A DNA stretch of 64,000 nt, taken from assembly GCF_009931615.1 (NCBI RefSeq), contig NZ_CP046620.1, positions 3,704,501 through 3,768,500 of the forward strand, in the 5' to 3' direction. Below, piece by piece: positions 44,012 through 52,383 of this stretch. Source of the DNA: Algicella marina. GTDB taxonomy: Bacteria; Pseudomonadota; Alphaproteobacteria; Rhodobacterales; Rhodobacteraceae. A program made the position numbers and the translations under genes. Below the pieces are notes generated by a model. It was given only the letters and a program-made list of their open reading frames with translations, made no database searches and had not been told where the DNA came from. Positions within the stretch are counted from its first letter, which is position 1. Every line of letters begins with the position of its first letter.

Positions 44012-44386
44012 TCAGGCATCTTCCTGGGTAGAGATCCACCAGACACAGCCGGTACCATCCGAGATGCCTCCGCGATAATCGCCGTCACCCTTGCGCTGCA
44101 GCGGCTGCACCACCGTGCCCCCGGCCGCCTCCGCCCGGGCAAAGACCGCTTCGGCATCCGGCACGTAGACGTGCACATTGCTCTCCGGCCCGTCGGGCGC
44201 CTCGCCCATCATGATCACGGTGTCATCCAGCATCGCCTCGGCGTGCATGATGCCGCCACCCTCACGCGGAAACACCCTCAGCCGCCGTCCGCCGAACACG
44301 TCCTCGACAAACCGCAGCGTCCGCTCCGCGTCCGTTACCATCAGATACGGGCTCGCGCTGGTATATCCCTGCGGTTTCCAATCCAT
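44012..44386 (-). CDS. PhnB-like VOC protein
   Basis: A 124-residue glyoxalase-fold protein of the PhnB/YkcA-like group: SASPYLMVTDAERTLRFVEDVFGG, HAEAMLDDTVIMMGE, NVHVYVPDAEAVFARAEAAGG and a Trp-rich end CVWWIST. Role unknown. The ATG at 44386 has an agggaggtgg ribosome binding site. The product is one gene after the GFA gene on the same strand. Confidence 0.82.
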   Translation of the reverse strand: MDWKPQGYTSASPYLMVTDAERTLRFVEDVFGGRRLRVFPREGGGIMHAEAMLDDTVIMMGEAPDGPESNVHVYVPDAEAVFARAEAAGGTVVQPLQRKGDGDYRGGISDGTGCVWWISTQEDA

Positions 44387-44412
44387 GTATCCACCTCCCT
44401 TGCCGCACATTG

Positions 44413-44811
44413 TCAGGTTGTTACCGGATGCCCCTCGAACTGCTTGGCATCGTCGCATATCTCGTACCACGAAGGCTTCTCGGCGATGAATTCGTGAAAG
44501 CTGTTGCGCACCGCGAACTCACCATCCAGCGCATTGGCAGAGAGCGGAAAGCTGTCCTCATCCGACAGAATCTCCCCCAGCGCGCTGCCGCAACGCCCGC
44601 AGAAGCACCGTTTGTATTTGTAGGGCGCTTCCGGTGTGAACACGCGTACCTCTTCCTGCCCGGCGATCCATTTCAGATCTTCCCGCCGTACGAAGACAAG
44701 GGCACTGGCCCCCACCTTGCGGCAACGACTGCAATGGCACGTGCCCATCAACGTCGGTTCGGCCGACAGTTCAAATCGAACCGCCCCGCAGCAACAGCTT
44801 CCCTTGATCAT
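44413..44811 (-). CDS. GFA (glutathione-dependent formaldehyde-activating, CENP-V-like) family protein
   Basis: A 132-residue zinc protein. Its Cys ligands are visible in SCCCGAVRFEL, GTCHCSRCRK and CFCGRCGSAL, the two zinc sites of the GFA/Mss4-like fold. Relatives include S-hydroxymethylglutathione synthase, but most have no shown activity, so formaldehyde metabolism should not be assumed. It lies between VOC and EEP genes, all on the minus strand. Confidence 0.88.
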   Translation of the reverse strand: MIKGSCCCGAVRFELSAEPTLMGTCHCSRCRKVGASALVFVRREDLKWIAGQEEVRVFTPEAPYKYKRCFCGRCGSALGEILSDEDSFPLSANALDGEFAVRNSFHEFIAEKPSWYEICDDAKQFEGHPVTT

Positions 44812-44878
44812 CCCGTCATACCCTCCCTGAGTGAGAACATTACAGGAACATTTATTGATTCTGTCAACGCCGCAGATG

Positions 44879-45679
44879 TCAGATCTGCAGAATGAGCGGG
44901 CAATGGTCGGAGACTTCAGGCGTCCGCAGCACTTCGAACCCGCGCACCTTCACTCCCGGTCCGACGCACATGTAATCGGCAAAGCGTTCCGTCTTGCCGT
45001 AATGCGATGTCCGGGTTCCCGCTTCCCCCCGCGCTGTCACCAGTTCCGTGAAGCCGGCATCGCGCAGCAGCGTCAGTGTCTCGCTGCCCGGCGTGACATT
45101 GAAATCGCCGCACAGCACCATTTGATCATCGGGCGCCGCCACGCTACGGGCCAGTGCCAGAAAGCGCTGCGCCTGCACCCGCCGCTCTGGTGTGTCCATC
45201 TTGCCGCGCAAGTCCCGCAACCCGTGCATATGCGCCACCACCACCGCCCGATCGGCGGCGAAATCCCATAGCCGCACCGCATGGGCGGAGCGGGAGCGCG
45301 GATGGTCGCCGTATCCTTTGGGCCCGAAATCCTTGTGAACAAACCACTGTGCCTGGCCGATCAAAGGCATGTTCGGGTCCACAAATGTCGCCAAACCCCA
45401 TTGAGACGGCACTGCGAAGGCACCATCCCACAGCACACCCTGCGCCGCCGGACAGAATGTTGCCACGTGTCGTGGCAGTGCGGCACGAACCTCGGCAAAC
45501 AGGTTGGTCCGCTGCTGCAGTACATGCGTGCCATCGCGGTATTCCAGAACATCCTTCTCCGCTTCCGGCGAATGGATCACTTCCTGCAAGCACAGCACAT
45601 CCGGCTGCATCTCGGCGAGCCATGGCAGCAGTGCCGTGTGCAAGGTTCCACCCCAGGCGTTGAGACTTATGATCCGCAT
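44879..45679 (-). CDS. Endonuclease/exonuclease/phosphatase (EEP) family protein
   Basis: A 266-residue metal-dependent phosphohydrolase of the EEP fold. RIISLNAWGG carries the first metal-binding Asn, CLQEVIH the Glu, HMHGL a His, LCGDFNVTPGS the Asp-Asn pair, and VSDHCPLI the Asp-His pair near the C-terminus. No signal peptide. The substrate could be a nucleic acid, phospholipid or inositol phosphate. The ATG begins 1 base after the phosphoesterase stop (TGA C ATG), so the two genes are coupled. Confidence 0.88.
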   Translation of the reverse strand: MRIISLNAWGGTLHTALLPWLAEMQPDVLCLQEVIHSPEAEKDVLEYRDGTHVLQQRTNLFAEVRAALPRHVATFCPAAQGVLWDGAFAVPSQWGLATFVDPNMPLIGQAQWFVHKDFGPKGYGDHPRSRSAHAVRLWDFAADRAVVVAHMHGLRDLRGKMDTPERRVQAQRFLALARSVAAPDDQMVLCGDFNVTPGSETLTLLRDAGFTELVTARGEAGTRTSHYGKTERFADYMCVGPGVKVRGFEVLRTPEVSDHCPLILQI

Positions 45680-45680
45680 G

Positions 45681-46445
45681 TCAGGCACCGCCGATCCAGC
45701 CCGACGCGACCGCCGCAGCCCATTCATTACGTCCGGCCTCCCGTGCCAGCGCTGCCATGCGCATGGGATCATAGGGCACGTGCCGGAAACTGCTCATCCA
45801 TCCCGCTTCGCGCCGCTCGACCACCGCATAGCACGCTGCCGCCGTCCCCGCCTGCACCACGTGCGGCACTGGAAGATCATCGTCGAACCCCGGACAGCCA
45901 ACGCTGCCGGGGTTGAGGATTACGCGCCCGTCCGGCAGGTCGACCCGCCGTGGCACATGCGTATGCGCACACAGAATCAGCGACGCTTCGATCCCTTCGG
46001 CGGCCGCTGCAATCTCTGATCTGTCGCGCAGCACGATCTCACCCGCTGCCGTGACCCGCTCCAGCCAATAGCTGTTGTCGTCTTCCGGCATTGCGTGGCA
46101 CAGGAATATGTCTTCCCCTACCCATGCCACCGGCGGCAAGGCCCGCAGCCAGTCCAGCGCATCCGGCGCCAATTGCTCATAGGCCAGACGGTCGGAGGCA
46201 CCCATCTCCGCCGGCGTCTGCTCTAACAGCCAGCGGTCATGGTTGCCGCGAACGGCAACGAAGTCCCGCGCCATCAGGATCTGCGCCACCTCCGACGCCG
46301 CCAAGGGCCCGCTGAGGTGATCGCCGAGGTTGATGACGCTGCGCAGTTCCTGCGCCGCGATATCGGTCAGCACCGCCCGCAGCGCATCGGCGTTGCCGTG
46401 GATATCGGCAATAACCGCAAACCTATCGATATCGAATTCGGCCAT
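45681..46445 (-). CDS. Calcineurin-like metallophosphoesterase (YfcE/MJ0936 type)
   Basis: A 254-residue metallophosphoesterase. The five motif blocks are in order: FAVIADIHGN, NLGDHLSGP, VRGNHDRW, LCHAMPE and ILCAHTHVPR, then NPGSVGCPG. This is the DHH-independent YfcE-like group that acts on phosphodiesters or protein phosphates; the natural substrate is unknown. The ATG at 46445 is the family start. It is divergent from the acyl-CoA dehydrogenase gene over 240 bases. Confidence 0.88.
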   Translation of the reverse strand: MAEFDIDRFAVIADIHGNADALRAVLTDIAAQELRSVINLGDHLSGPLAASEVAQILMARDFVAVRGNHDRWLLEQTPAEMGASDRLAYEQLAPDALDWLRALPPVAWVGEDIFLCHAMPEDDNSYWLERVTAAGEIVLRDRSEIAAAAEGIEASLILCAHTHVPRRVDLPDGRVILNPGSVGCPGFDDDLPVPHVVQAGTAAACYAVVERREAGWMSSFRHVPYDPMRMAALAREAGRNEWAAAVASGWIGGA

Positions 46446-46552
46446 TCCGTCCTCCCGTTTCCCCAAACGCTTTTGCCATGCAATCGCTTGCGCCACCATC
46501 CTCCACCGACTGCCTCAAAAGACAGCAGGCACCGGCGGCCCAAAAAAGTTAA

Positions 46553-46598
46553 CGCAATAAAAATGCGCAAAACAAGTTTTTGAAGTTTTTTTATTGCG
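46553..46598. promoter_or_regulatory. AT-rich inverted repeat in the mcd promoter region
   Basis: CGCAATAAAAA (46553-46563) and TTTTTATTGCG (46588-46598) are perfect inverted copies 24 bases apart; inside lie GCGCAA (46565-46570) and TTGCGC (46594-46599), a second nested pairing. It stands 88 bases before the mcd ATG in the most AT-rich stretch of the region. It could be an operator for a regulator of acyl-CoA metabolism, or a cruciform; the protein is unknown. Confidence 0.45.
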
Positions 46599-46685
46599 CC
46601 AGCATTGACGCGACCTGTCAGAGTCCCTAGAAAGCCTCGCAACCGCAATATACGCTTTCGCAATGCACCATGGAAAGGATGCGCG

Positions 46686-48359
46686 ATGACCGAGGCCAGC
46701 CACTCCTTCGAGACGCCCGTCCTGCCGGACCTGCGCAGCCTCACCGCCGCCGCCCTGCCCGCCGCAGAGGGCTGGCTCGCCCACGCCCGCAGTGCCATGA
46801 GCAACCGCCTTGGCGCAAAACCGACCGCCGCCGCATTGGAGGAGCACCAGCACGCGCTTCACGGCCTCGCATGGATCGCGACCTATGTCGAAGGCCTCCG
46901 CCAGATGCACCGCTGGGCCGATGGGCTCCACGCCGACGGCAAATTCGGAACGATGGAGCAACTCCTCCTCCAGATCGCCTTCGGTGAATATCTCGCCCAA
47001 CTCCGGGGCGGCATTCCGATGAGCCAGAACGAGGTCATCCGCCCGGCCGATCTCGGGCTGGAGGCCGACGAACTCGACACCGCGGAAATCGCCATCCTGA
47101 CCGCCACCGGCAACTCTCCTGCCGCCCGCCACGCCCTCGTGACGCTGATCGCGGAACAGGGCGGTGTTTCCGTCTTTGGCGCCACTGGCCTCGACGACGA
47201 GATGGACATGGTCCGCGAACAGTTCCGCCGCTTCGCCGAAGACCGCGTCATGCCCCATGCCCACGAATGGCACCTGAAGGATGAGCTGATCCCGATGGAA
47301 ATCATCGAGGAAATGGCCGAACTCGGCACCTTCGGCCTGACCATCCCGGAGGCATACGGCGGATTCGGTCTTTCCAAGACGGCCATGTGCGTCGTGTCGG
47401 AAGAACTCTCCCGTGGCTACATCGGCGTCGGCAGCCTCGGCACCCGCACGGAGATCGCCGCCGAGCTGATCCTCTGCGGCGGCACGGAGGAACAGAAACA
47501 GCACTGGCTGCCGAAACTCGCCTCGGGCGAAACCCTCCCAACCGCGGTGTTCACCGAGCCCAACACCGGCTCCGATCTCGGTGCGTTGAAGACCCGGGGG
47601 GTGAAGACGGAGACCGGTTACACCCTCAAGGGCAACAAGACATGGATCACCCACGCCGCGCGCACGGATGTGATGACGGTGCTGGCCCGCACTGTTCCCG
47701 GCACGACCGACCACACCGGCCTGTCGATGTTCCTCGCCGAGAAGACGCGCGGTACCCCCGAAAACCCCTTCCCGGACGCCACCATCTCTGGCGGCGAGAT
47801 CGAGGTTCTGGGCTATCGCGGCATGAAGGAATACACCGTCGCGCTCGACGACCACCCCGTTCCGCAAGAGGCATTACTCGGTGGGCAGGAAGGGCAGGGC
47901 TTCCGCCAGTTGATGCAGACTTTCGAGAGCGCCCGCATCCAGACAGCGGCACGTGCAATCGGCGTCGCCCAGAACGCGCTGGAACTCGGCCTTGCCTATG
48001 CCCGCGACCGGGAGGCATTCGGCAAGCCCATCCTGTCCTTCCCCCGCGTCCACGGCAAACTTGCGCTGATGGCGGTGGAGATCATGGTCGCCCGCCAGAT
48101 CACCTATCACGCCGCCCGCGAAAAGGACGAGGACCGCCGCTGCGATCTGGAGGCCGGCATGGCCAAGCTTCTCGGCGCCCGTGTGGCATGGGCCGCCGCC
48201 GACAACGCGCTGCAAATCCACGGCGGCAACGGCTTCGCGCTCGAATATCCCATCTCCCGCGTCCTCTGCGACGCCCGCATCCTCAACATCTTCGAGGGCG
48301 CCGCCGAGATCCAGGCCCAGGTCATCGCCCGCCGCCTGCTCGATACCCGCAGGAACTGA
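46686..48359 (+). CDS. mcd: Acyl-CoA dehydrogenase, (2S)-methylsuccinyl-CoA dehydrogenase type
   Basis: A 557-residue FAD enzyme. The first ~160 residues are an extension (with MHRWADGLHADGKFGTMEQ and GGIPMSQNEVIRPADLG) not found in ordinary acyl-CoA dehydrogenases; the rest is a normal dehydrogenase core with FTEPNTGSDLGALKT, YTLKGNKTWITHA and LQIHGGNGFALEYP. This extended form is the one that oxidises (2S)-methylsuccinyl-CoA to mesaconyl-CoA in the ethylmalonyl-CoA pathway. The ATG at 46686 follows ggaaagg. Specificity is inferred from the N-terminal extension and organism type. Confidence 0.82.
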   Translation: MTEASHSFETPVLPDLRSLTAAALPAAEGWLAHARSAMSNRLGAKPTAAALEEHQHALHGLAWIATYVEGLRQMHRWADGLHADGKFGTMEQLLLQIAFGEYLAQLRGGIPMSQNEVIRPADLGLEADELDTAEIAILTATGNSPAARHALVTLIAEQGGVSVFGATGLDDEMDMVREQFRRFAEDRVMPHAHEWHLKDELIPMEIIEEMAELGTFGLTIPEAYGGFGLSKTAMCVVSEELSRGYIGVGSLGTRTEIAAELILCGGTEEQKQHWLPKLASGETLPTAVFTEPNTGSDLGALKTRGVKTETGYTLKGNKTWITHAARTDVMTVLARTVPGTTDHTGLSMFLAEKTRGTPENPFPDATISGGEIEVLGYRGMKEYTVALDDHPVPQEALLGGQEGQGFRQLMQTFESARIQTAARAIGVAQNALELGLAYARDREAFGKPILSFPRVHGKLALMAVEIMVARQITYHAAREKDEDRRCDLEAGMAKLLGARVAWAAADNALQIHGGNGFALEYPISRVLCDARILNIFEGAAEIQAQVIARRLLDTRRN

Positions 48360-48772
48360 GCGGCAAAAGGCCCGGGACAAGGCGTAAAGCGCCGCCGGTA
48401 CAATCATCGGGCGTAGTGAGGGCACTGGTCCGACGGCTCGCCTTCGAGACGGAAACCTGATGGCCGATGCTCGCCCGGCAGGTTCCGCAACCCCCTCCGA
48501 TCAGGCGACCGAGATCGCCAAGGCCGTGTTGTCGAAGAAGCTTTGATCGGCAGTCCCGCGAAGGTGACGGATTTCAGGCCCTGCTGCTCGCAGGATCATT
48601 TCCCTTTTCCCCTCTTTTTGCCGCATGACCGCCGCGTCACCCAGACATGCCGAAAGGTCGATGCTCGCCCATACCAAACCCATACCGAAACCATACCAAA
48701 CCCATACGCCGCCGAAGCCCCTTGCGCAGCCTTCGCTGCGCCGCCACACTCCCGGCAAAAAGGGCAGGGCGC
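48360..48772 (+). other. 413-base gap between mcd and mobB, no convincing gene
   Basis: Holds a possible 28-codon ORF at 48460-48546 (MADARPAGS...AVLSKKL) without a ribosome binding site, a pyrimidine-rich run at 48599-48620, four 11-bp repeats at 48669-48710 and a strong hairpin gcgcagc/gctgcgc (48724-48730 with 48735-48741, CTTC loop) 31 bases before the mobB start. Open frames on both strands here lack family likeness. The mobB promoter must lie within it. Confidence 0.6.
48669..48710 (+). repeat. 11-bp tandem repeats upstream of mobB
   Basis: Units CCATACCAAAC (48669-48679), CCATACCGAAA (48680-48690), CCATACCAAAC (48691-48701) and a partial CCATACGCC. The period of 11 bp places each copy on nearly the same face of the helix, as for cooperative DNA-binding sites (iteron-like). 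The last copy ends about 62 bases before the mobB ATG. The repeats may alternatively be slippage products. Confidence 0.8.
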
Positions 48773-49264
48773 ATGAAACTCTACGGCATCACCGGGTGGA
48801 AGGATCAGGGCAAGACGACGCTGGTCTCCGCCCTCGTACAGCACTTCACCGCCGCCGGTCTCACCGTTTCCACGATCAAGCATGCGCATCACGCCTTTGA
48901 CGTCGATCAGCCGGGGCGCGACAGTCATCGGCACCGGGAGGCCGGGGCGGCAGAGGTCATCCTCGCCAGCCGCAAGCGCTTTGCCCTGATGCACGAAATC
49001 CGGGACGAGGCGGAGTGGGAACTGCCTGAACTCATTGGAAAATTGTCGCCGGTCGACCTCGTCCTGATCGAGGGGTACAAGAACGCGCCCCACCCCAAGA
49101 TCGAGGTCTACCGGGAGGACAGGGGCCGACAACCCATCGCCCTGACCAACCCCAGCATCCGCGCCGTCGCCGGGGCGGCTCCGGGCCATGACCTGCGGCA
49201 ACCGGTCTTCCCGCTCGACGATATCGCCGCCATTGCCGCCTTCATCCGGGATGACGCACAGTGA
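48773..49264 (+). CDS. mobB: Molybdopterin-guanine dinucleotide biosynthesis adaptor protein
   Basis: GTP-binding helper of MobA. The product has 163 residues; Walker A is GWKDQGKTTLVSAL at residues 8-21, KHAHHAFDVDQPGRDSHRHREAGA is the conserved His/Asp-rich stretch that binds the nucleotide or Moco, and VLIEGYKNAPHPK is the diagnostic C-terminal block. The ATG at 48773 gives the usual MKLYGITGW start. The GTGA overlap joins it to the next gene. Confidence 0.93.
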   Translation: MKLYGITGWKDQGKTTLVSALVQHFTAAGLTVSTIKHAHHAFDVDQPGRDSHRHREAGAAEVILASRKRFALMHEIRDEAEWELPELIGKLSPVDLVLIEGYKNAPHPKIEVYREDRGRQPIALTNPSIRAVAGAAPGHDLRQPVFPLDDIAAIAAFIRDDAQ

Positions 49265-50289
49265 TCTACCTCAACTCTGCCAGCCACGGTTTGCCGGCGG
49301 CGGCCACGCGCCGTGCCATCGCCGCCTACACGGCTCAGGAGGCTGAGGTCGGCGTGTTGGAAGCGCTTGAAACCGTTGAAGAAAAACTGGCGTCTGTTGC
49401 CGGGCTTGCTGCCCGCCTGCTCAACGCCAATGCGGCACAAATCGGTTTCAACACCACCACCAACGCCGCGTGGCTTGCACTCCTCCAGCGTCTGCCGCTG
49501 GCCGGCAGCCACGTGCTGGCCGCGCCGTGGGAGTGGGGCGACAACCTGCGTGCGCTGCGCCACTATGCCGATGCCACCGGCGGCAGACTGGAGATCCTGC
49601 CGGAGGACTTCTCCGCATGGCCCGCGCACTATCGCGAAAACACCGCCGCGCTCTTCCTGCCGCTCGTCACCTCTGTCACCGGGCGTCTTCTTCCGGTCGC
49701 GGAGATCATGTCCCAACCGCGCCCTGACGGTATGTTGACGATCCTCGACGCCGCGCAGGCGCTCGGCCAGATCCCGGTGGATGTGCAGGCTCTCGGCTGC
49801 GATGCGATGGTCGGAACCACCCGCAAATGGCTGTGCGGCCCGCGTGGTACGGCCCTGTTCTGGGCAGGAGAGCGCCTCGGTGGCGGCGCCACCGCCCGGC
49901 AACTTACGCCAACCGACTACAATGTCGCCCTCCGCCTCGGCCTTGCTACTGCCATCGAGACGGCGCTCGAAGAAGGTATCGAAACCCGCAGACAAAGCAT
50001 TGCTGGGCTGCGCGATCATGCCGTCAACGCGCTGCAAAACCTGGGACTTTTCGCGCAGGCAGGCCAGACCGGCGCGCTCGCCTTCACCCTGCCGGAGGCT
50101 CAGGCTGAGCGGTCCTTCGAGGCGCTGGCGGCAGAGGGCATCATCATCAAACGCCCCGACCCGGCGTGGGACGAGCCGGCCGCAGCACTGCCGCCGGAGG
50201 GCGCGGCAACGCTCCGCCTCGCCGCCAACGTCTACAACAGCGAGGCGGACATAGACGCCTTCGCCACCATCCTTGGCCGCAGCCTGTGA
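49261..50289 (+). CDS. Class V aminotransferase-fold PLP enzyme
   Basis: A 342-residue PLP enzyme of the cysteine-desulfurase/kynureninase/serine-pyruvate superfamily. IYLNSASHGLP at the start, LVTSVTGRLLPVAEI, ILDAAQALGQIPVDV and the PLP-binding Lys in VGTTRKWLCGPRGTA are visible. The loop near the C-terminus that carries the catalytic Cys in desulfurases is missing, so simple sulfur transfer by a Cys persulfide there is unlikely. Being between mobB and moeA suggests a Moco-linked role, but the reaction is unknown. GTG start. Confidence 0.82.
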   Translation: MIYLNSASHGLPAAATRRAIAAYTAQEAEVGVLEALETVEEKLASVAGLAARLLNANAAQIGFNTTTNAAWLALLQRLPLAGSHVLAAPWEWGDNLRALRHYADATGGRLEILPEDFSAWPAHYRENTAALFLPLVTSVTGRLLPVAEIMSQPRPDGMLTILDAAQALGQIPVDVQALGCDAMVGTTRKWLCGPRGTALFWAGERLGGGATARQLTPTDYNVALRLGLATAIETALEEGIETRRQSIAGLRDHAVNALQNLGLFAQAGQTGALAFTLPEAQAERSFEALAAEGIIIKRPDPAWDEPAAALPPEGAATLRLAANVYNSEADIDAFATILGRSL

Positions 50290-51137
50290 AGGATAAACCG
50301 GTTCAGATGAACGCCTGCGATCTGGCGGCAACCTTCGGCACCGCCAATCCGCGGCTTGTGGCGCAAACTGCGGTCGCCGAAATCTGGCGGGTGGAACAGG
50401 CCGACGGTACGCCTGCAGCGTTGAAACGGTGGCATCGTCCCGAGATGGGGAACGAGGGCGGTGGCATTGCGCTGGCGGAGGCCGTGGCAGGCCAGGGGAT
50501 GGTGCAGGTCCTTGCCAGGGGTGAAAATTCCGTGCTGATGGAATGGCTTGAAGGCCCGCCCCTCGGCGATCTCGTGCGCAGCGGTGACGACGAAGCCGCC
50601 ACCATTGCGCTGGCGGCCACCGCGCACCGCCTGCACGGGGTCCGGCTCTCACGTCCCGTCCAGCTCTCAAGCCTCCGCCGCTGGTACCGGGCGTTGTTCG
50701 AACTCCGATTCACGGCGGAAGCACGGCCGCTGACCCGCTCGCTCATGCGCGAGGCGGCGACTCTGGCGTTGAAGTTGCTGGAAAGCCAGACCACGCAGCG
50801 TCCGTTGCATGGCGACCTCCACCACGACAACATCCATCGCACGGCCCGCGGCGACATCGCCTTCGATGCGAAGGGACTGCTCGGCGATCCGGCCTTCGAA
50901 TACGCCAACGCTTTCCGCAATCCCGTCGGGGCGGAAGCTCTCATGCGCCACCCCGCCACCATCCGCGCCCGTGCCGACATCTTCGCCACCACCTGCGGCG
51001 TGCCGCGCCAACGGCTGCTGCAATGGGCGGCCACGAAATGCGCATTGTCGATCGCCTGGCGCGCGGAAGGCCGGCTGACGCGCGATCGGGAGCTTGACCT
51101 TCTGGCCCAGCTTCTCAGGATGGCCCGCGATGGCTGA
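50286..51137 (+). CDS. APH(6)/hydroxyurea-type phosphotransferase-like protein
   Basis: A 283-residue kinase-fold protein similar to the streptomycin 6-kinase/hydroxyurea kinase family. The catalytic loop is LHGDLHHDNIHR, the metal Asp-containing block is IAFDAKGLLGDPAFEYAN, and NPVGAEAL follows as in that family. The GTG at 50286 overlaps the previous stop (GTGA); ATG at 50307 is an alternative. The native substrate is not known and antibiotic resistance should not be assumed; its place before moeA points to metabolism of a small alcohol or cofactor. Confidence 0.78.
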   Translation: MKDKPVQMNACDLAATFGTANPRLVAQTAVAEIWRVEQADGTPAALKRWHRPEMGNEGGGIALAEAVAGQGMVQVLARGENSVLMEWLEGPPLGDLVRSGDDEAATIALAATAHRLHGVRLSRPVQLSSLRRWYRALFELRFTAEARPLTRSLMREAATLALKLLESQTTQRPLHGDLHHDNIHRTARGDIAFDAKGLLGDPAFEYANAFRNPVGAEALMRHPATIRARADIFATTCGVPRQRLLQWAATKCALSIAWRAEGRLTRDRELDLLAQLLRMARDG

Positions 51138-52380
51138 CAAACTGAAAGATGACTGTTTCGCCCTGCCGCCCGGCGTCAACTGGACACCGGTGGACGATGC
51201 ACTGGCGAAACTTCGCGAAACCCTGCCCGTGGTGGCGGAGGCGGTGCAGGTGCCGGTGGCGCAGGCTACCGGCCGCATTCTTGCTGCGCCTGCGGTGGCC
51301 ACCCGCGCCAACCCGCCCACGGCCAATGCTGCCGTCGATGGTTATGGTTTTCATTCCGGTGCCGTCGCCGACGGTGCCCTCTCCCTGCCGCTCGTGGAAG
51401 GTCGCGCCGCTGCCGGGGCGCCCTATGGTGCCGCGCTCGCACCCGGTTCGGCGTTGCGCATCCTCACTGGTGCCAGCCTGCCCGAAGGACTGGATACTGT
51501 AGTCCTGCAGGAGGACGTCACGCTGGAGGAAGGCCATGTCCAGATTCCCGCGGGCTGGAGACCGGGCGCCAACACCCGGCCTGCGGGCGAGGATGTCGCT
51601 GCCGGTGCCAGCCTGCTGCCTGCCGGTCACCGCCTGCGTCCGCAAGATCTGGCGCTGCTGGCAGCCACCGGCATCGGCGTCGTGTCTGTTCACCGGCCGC
51701 TGCGCGTAGCCGTGCTTTCCACAGGCGACGAACTCGTACCCGCCGGCGAACCTGCCGCGCCGCATCAGATCTACGACGCCAACCGCCCGATGCTGGCCGC
51801 GCTGCTGGAAAGCTGGGGTGCCGAAGTGGTGGATCTCGGGCGTGCGCCGGACAACCGCAGCGAAATCCTCGCCCGGCTGGATGCCGGGGCTGAGGCTGAC
51901 GCGATCGTCACAACCGGCGGTGCCTCCGCCGGCGACGAGGATCATATTTCCGCGGCGTTGCGGGAGGCGGGCAGCCTCACGCACTGGCGCATCGCCGTAA
52001 AGCCGGGCCGCCCGCTGGCACTCGGCCTCTGGCGGGGCACCCCGGCCTTCGGCCTGCCGGGCAACCCAGTGGCCGCCTTTGTAACCGCGCTCGTCTTCCT
52101 GCGGCCTGCCCTCATGCAGATGGCCGGTGCCGGCTGGCAGCAACCGGCACCGACACTGTTGCCCGCCGCCTTCACCAAGCGGAAGAAGGCAGGCCGACGC
52201 GAGTTTCTCCGCGCCCGCCTCGGGCCGCAGGGTGTGGAAGTCTTCGCCTCCGAGGGCTCGGGGCGTATCTCGGGCCTGTCCTGGGCGCGAGGACTTGTGG
52301 AACTGCCGGACGATGCCGCCAGCATCACCGCCGGTGATCTGGTCGCCTACACACCCTTCACGGCCTACGGCATCGCCTGA
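51130..52380 (+). CDS. moeA: Molybdopterin molybdenumtransferase
   Basis: Inserts molybdate into adenylylated molybdopterin to form Moco. The product has 416 residues. NPPTANAAVDGYGF corresponds to the conserved N-terminal SxxDGYA region, VLSTGDELVPAGEP and the MPT-binding TTGGASAGDEDHI motif follow, and GLPGNPVAAFVTALVF carries the second conserved block. The four C-terminal subdomains are complete. The ATG at 51130 overlaps the kinase gene by 8 bases; mobB and mobA elsewhere in the window complete part of the pathway. Confidence 0.94.
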   Translation: MADKLKDDCFALPPGVNWTPVDDALAKLRETLPVVAEAVQVPVAQATGRILAAPAVATRANPPTANAAVDGYGFHSGAVADGALSLPLVEGRAAAGAPYGAALAPGSALRILTGASLPEGLDTVVLQEDVTLEEGHVQIPAGWRPGANTRPAGEDVAAGASLLPAGHRLRPQDLALLAATGIGVVSVHRPLRVAVLSTGDELVPAGEPAAPHQIYDANRPMLAALLESWGAEVVDLGRAPDNRSEILARLDAGAEADAIVTTGGASAGDEDHISAALREAGSLTHWRIAVKPGRPLALGLWRGTPAFGLPGNPVAAFVTALVFLRPALMQMAGAGWQQPAPTLLPAAFTKRKKAGRREFLRARLGPQGVEVFASEGSGRISGLSWARGLVELPDDAASITAGDLVAYTPFTAYGIA

Positions 52381-52383
52381 AAG

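Noticed and set aside
48669-48710. CRISPR-like array or origin iterons
   Set aside because: Units are contiguous, 11 bp and only three and a half copies; no spacers and no replication gene nearby.
48501-48758. 85-codon minus-strand frame in the mcd-mobB gap
   Set aside because: Its aromatic repeats (WYGFGMGLVW) are just the translation of the 11-bp tandem repeats; no ribosome binding site.
49261-50289. Cysteine desulfurase (NifS/SufS)
   Set aside because: The PLP lysine region fits the class, but the C-terminal catalytic Cys loop is missing.
50286-51137. Acquired aminoglycoside resistance gene
   Set aside because: The gene is embedded by overlaps in a Moco operon with the same base composition and no mobile element nearby; only the fold resembles APH(6).
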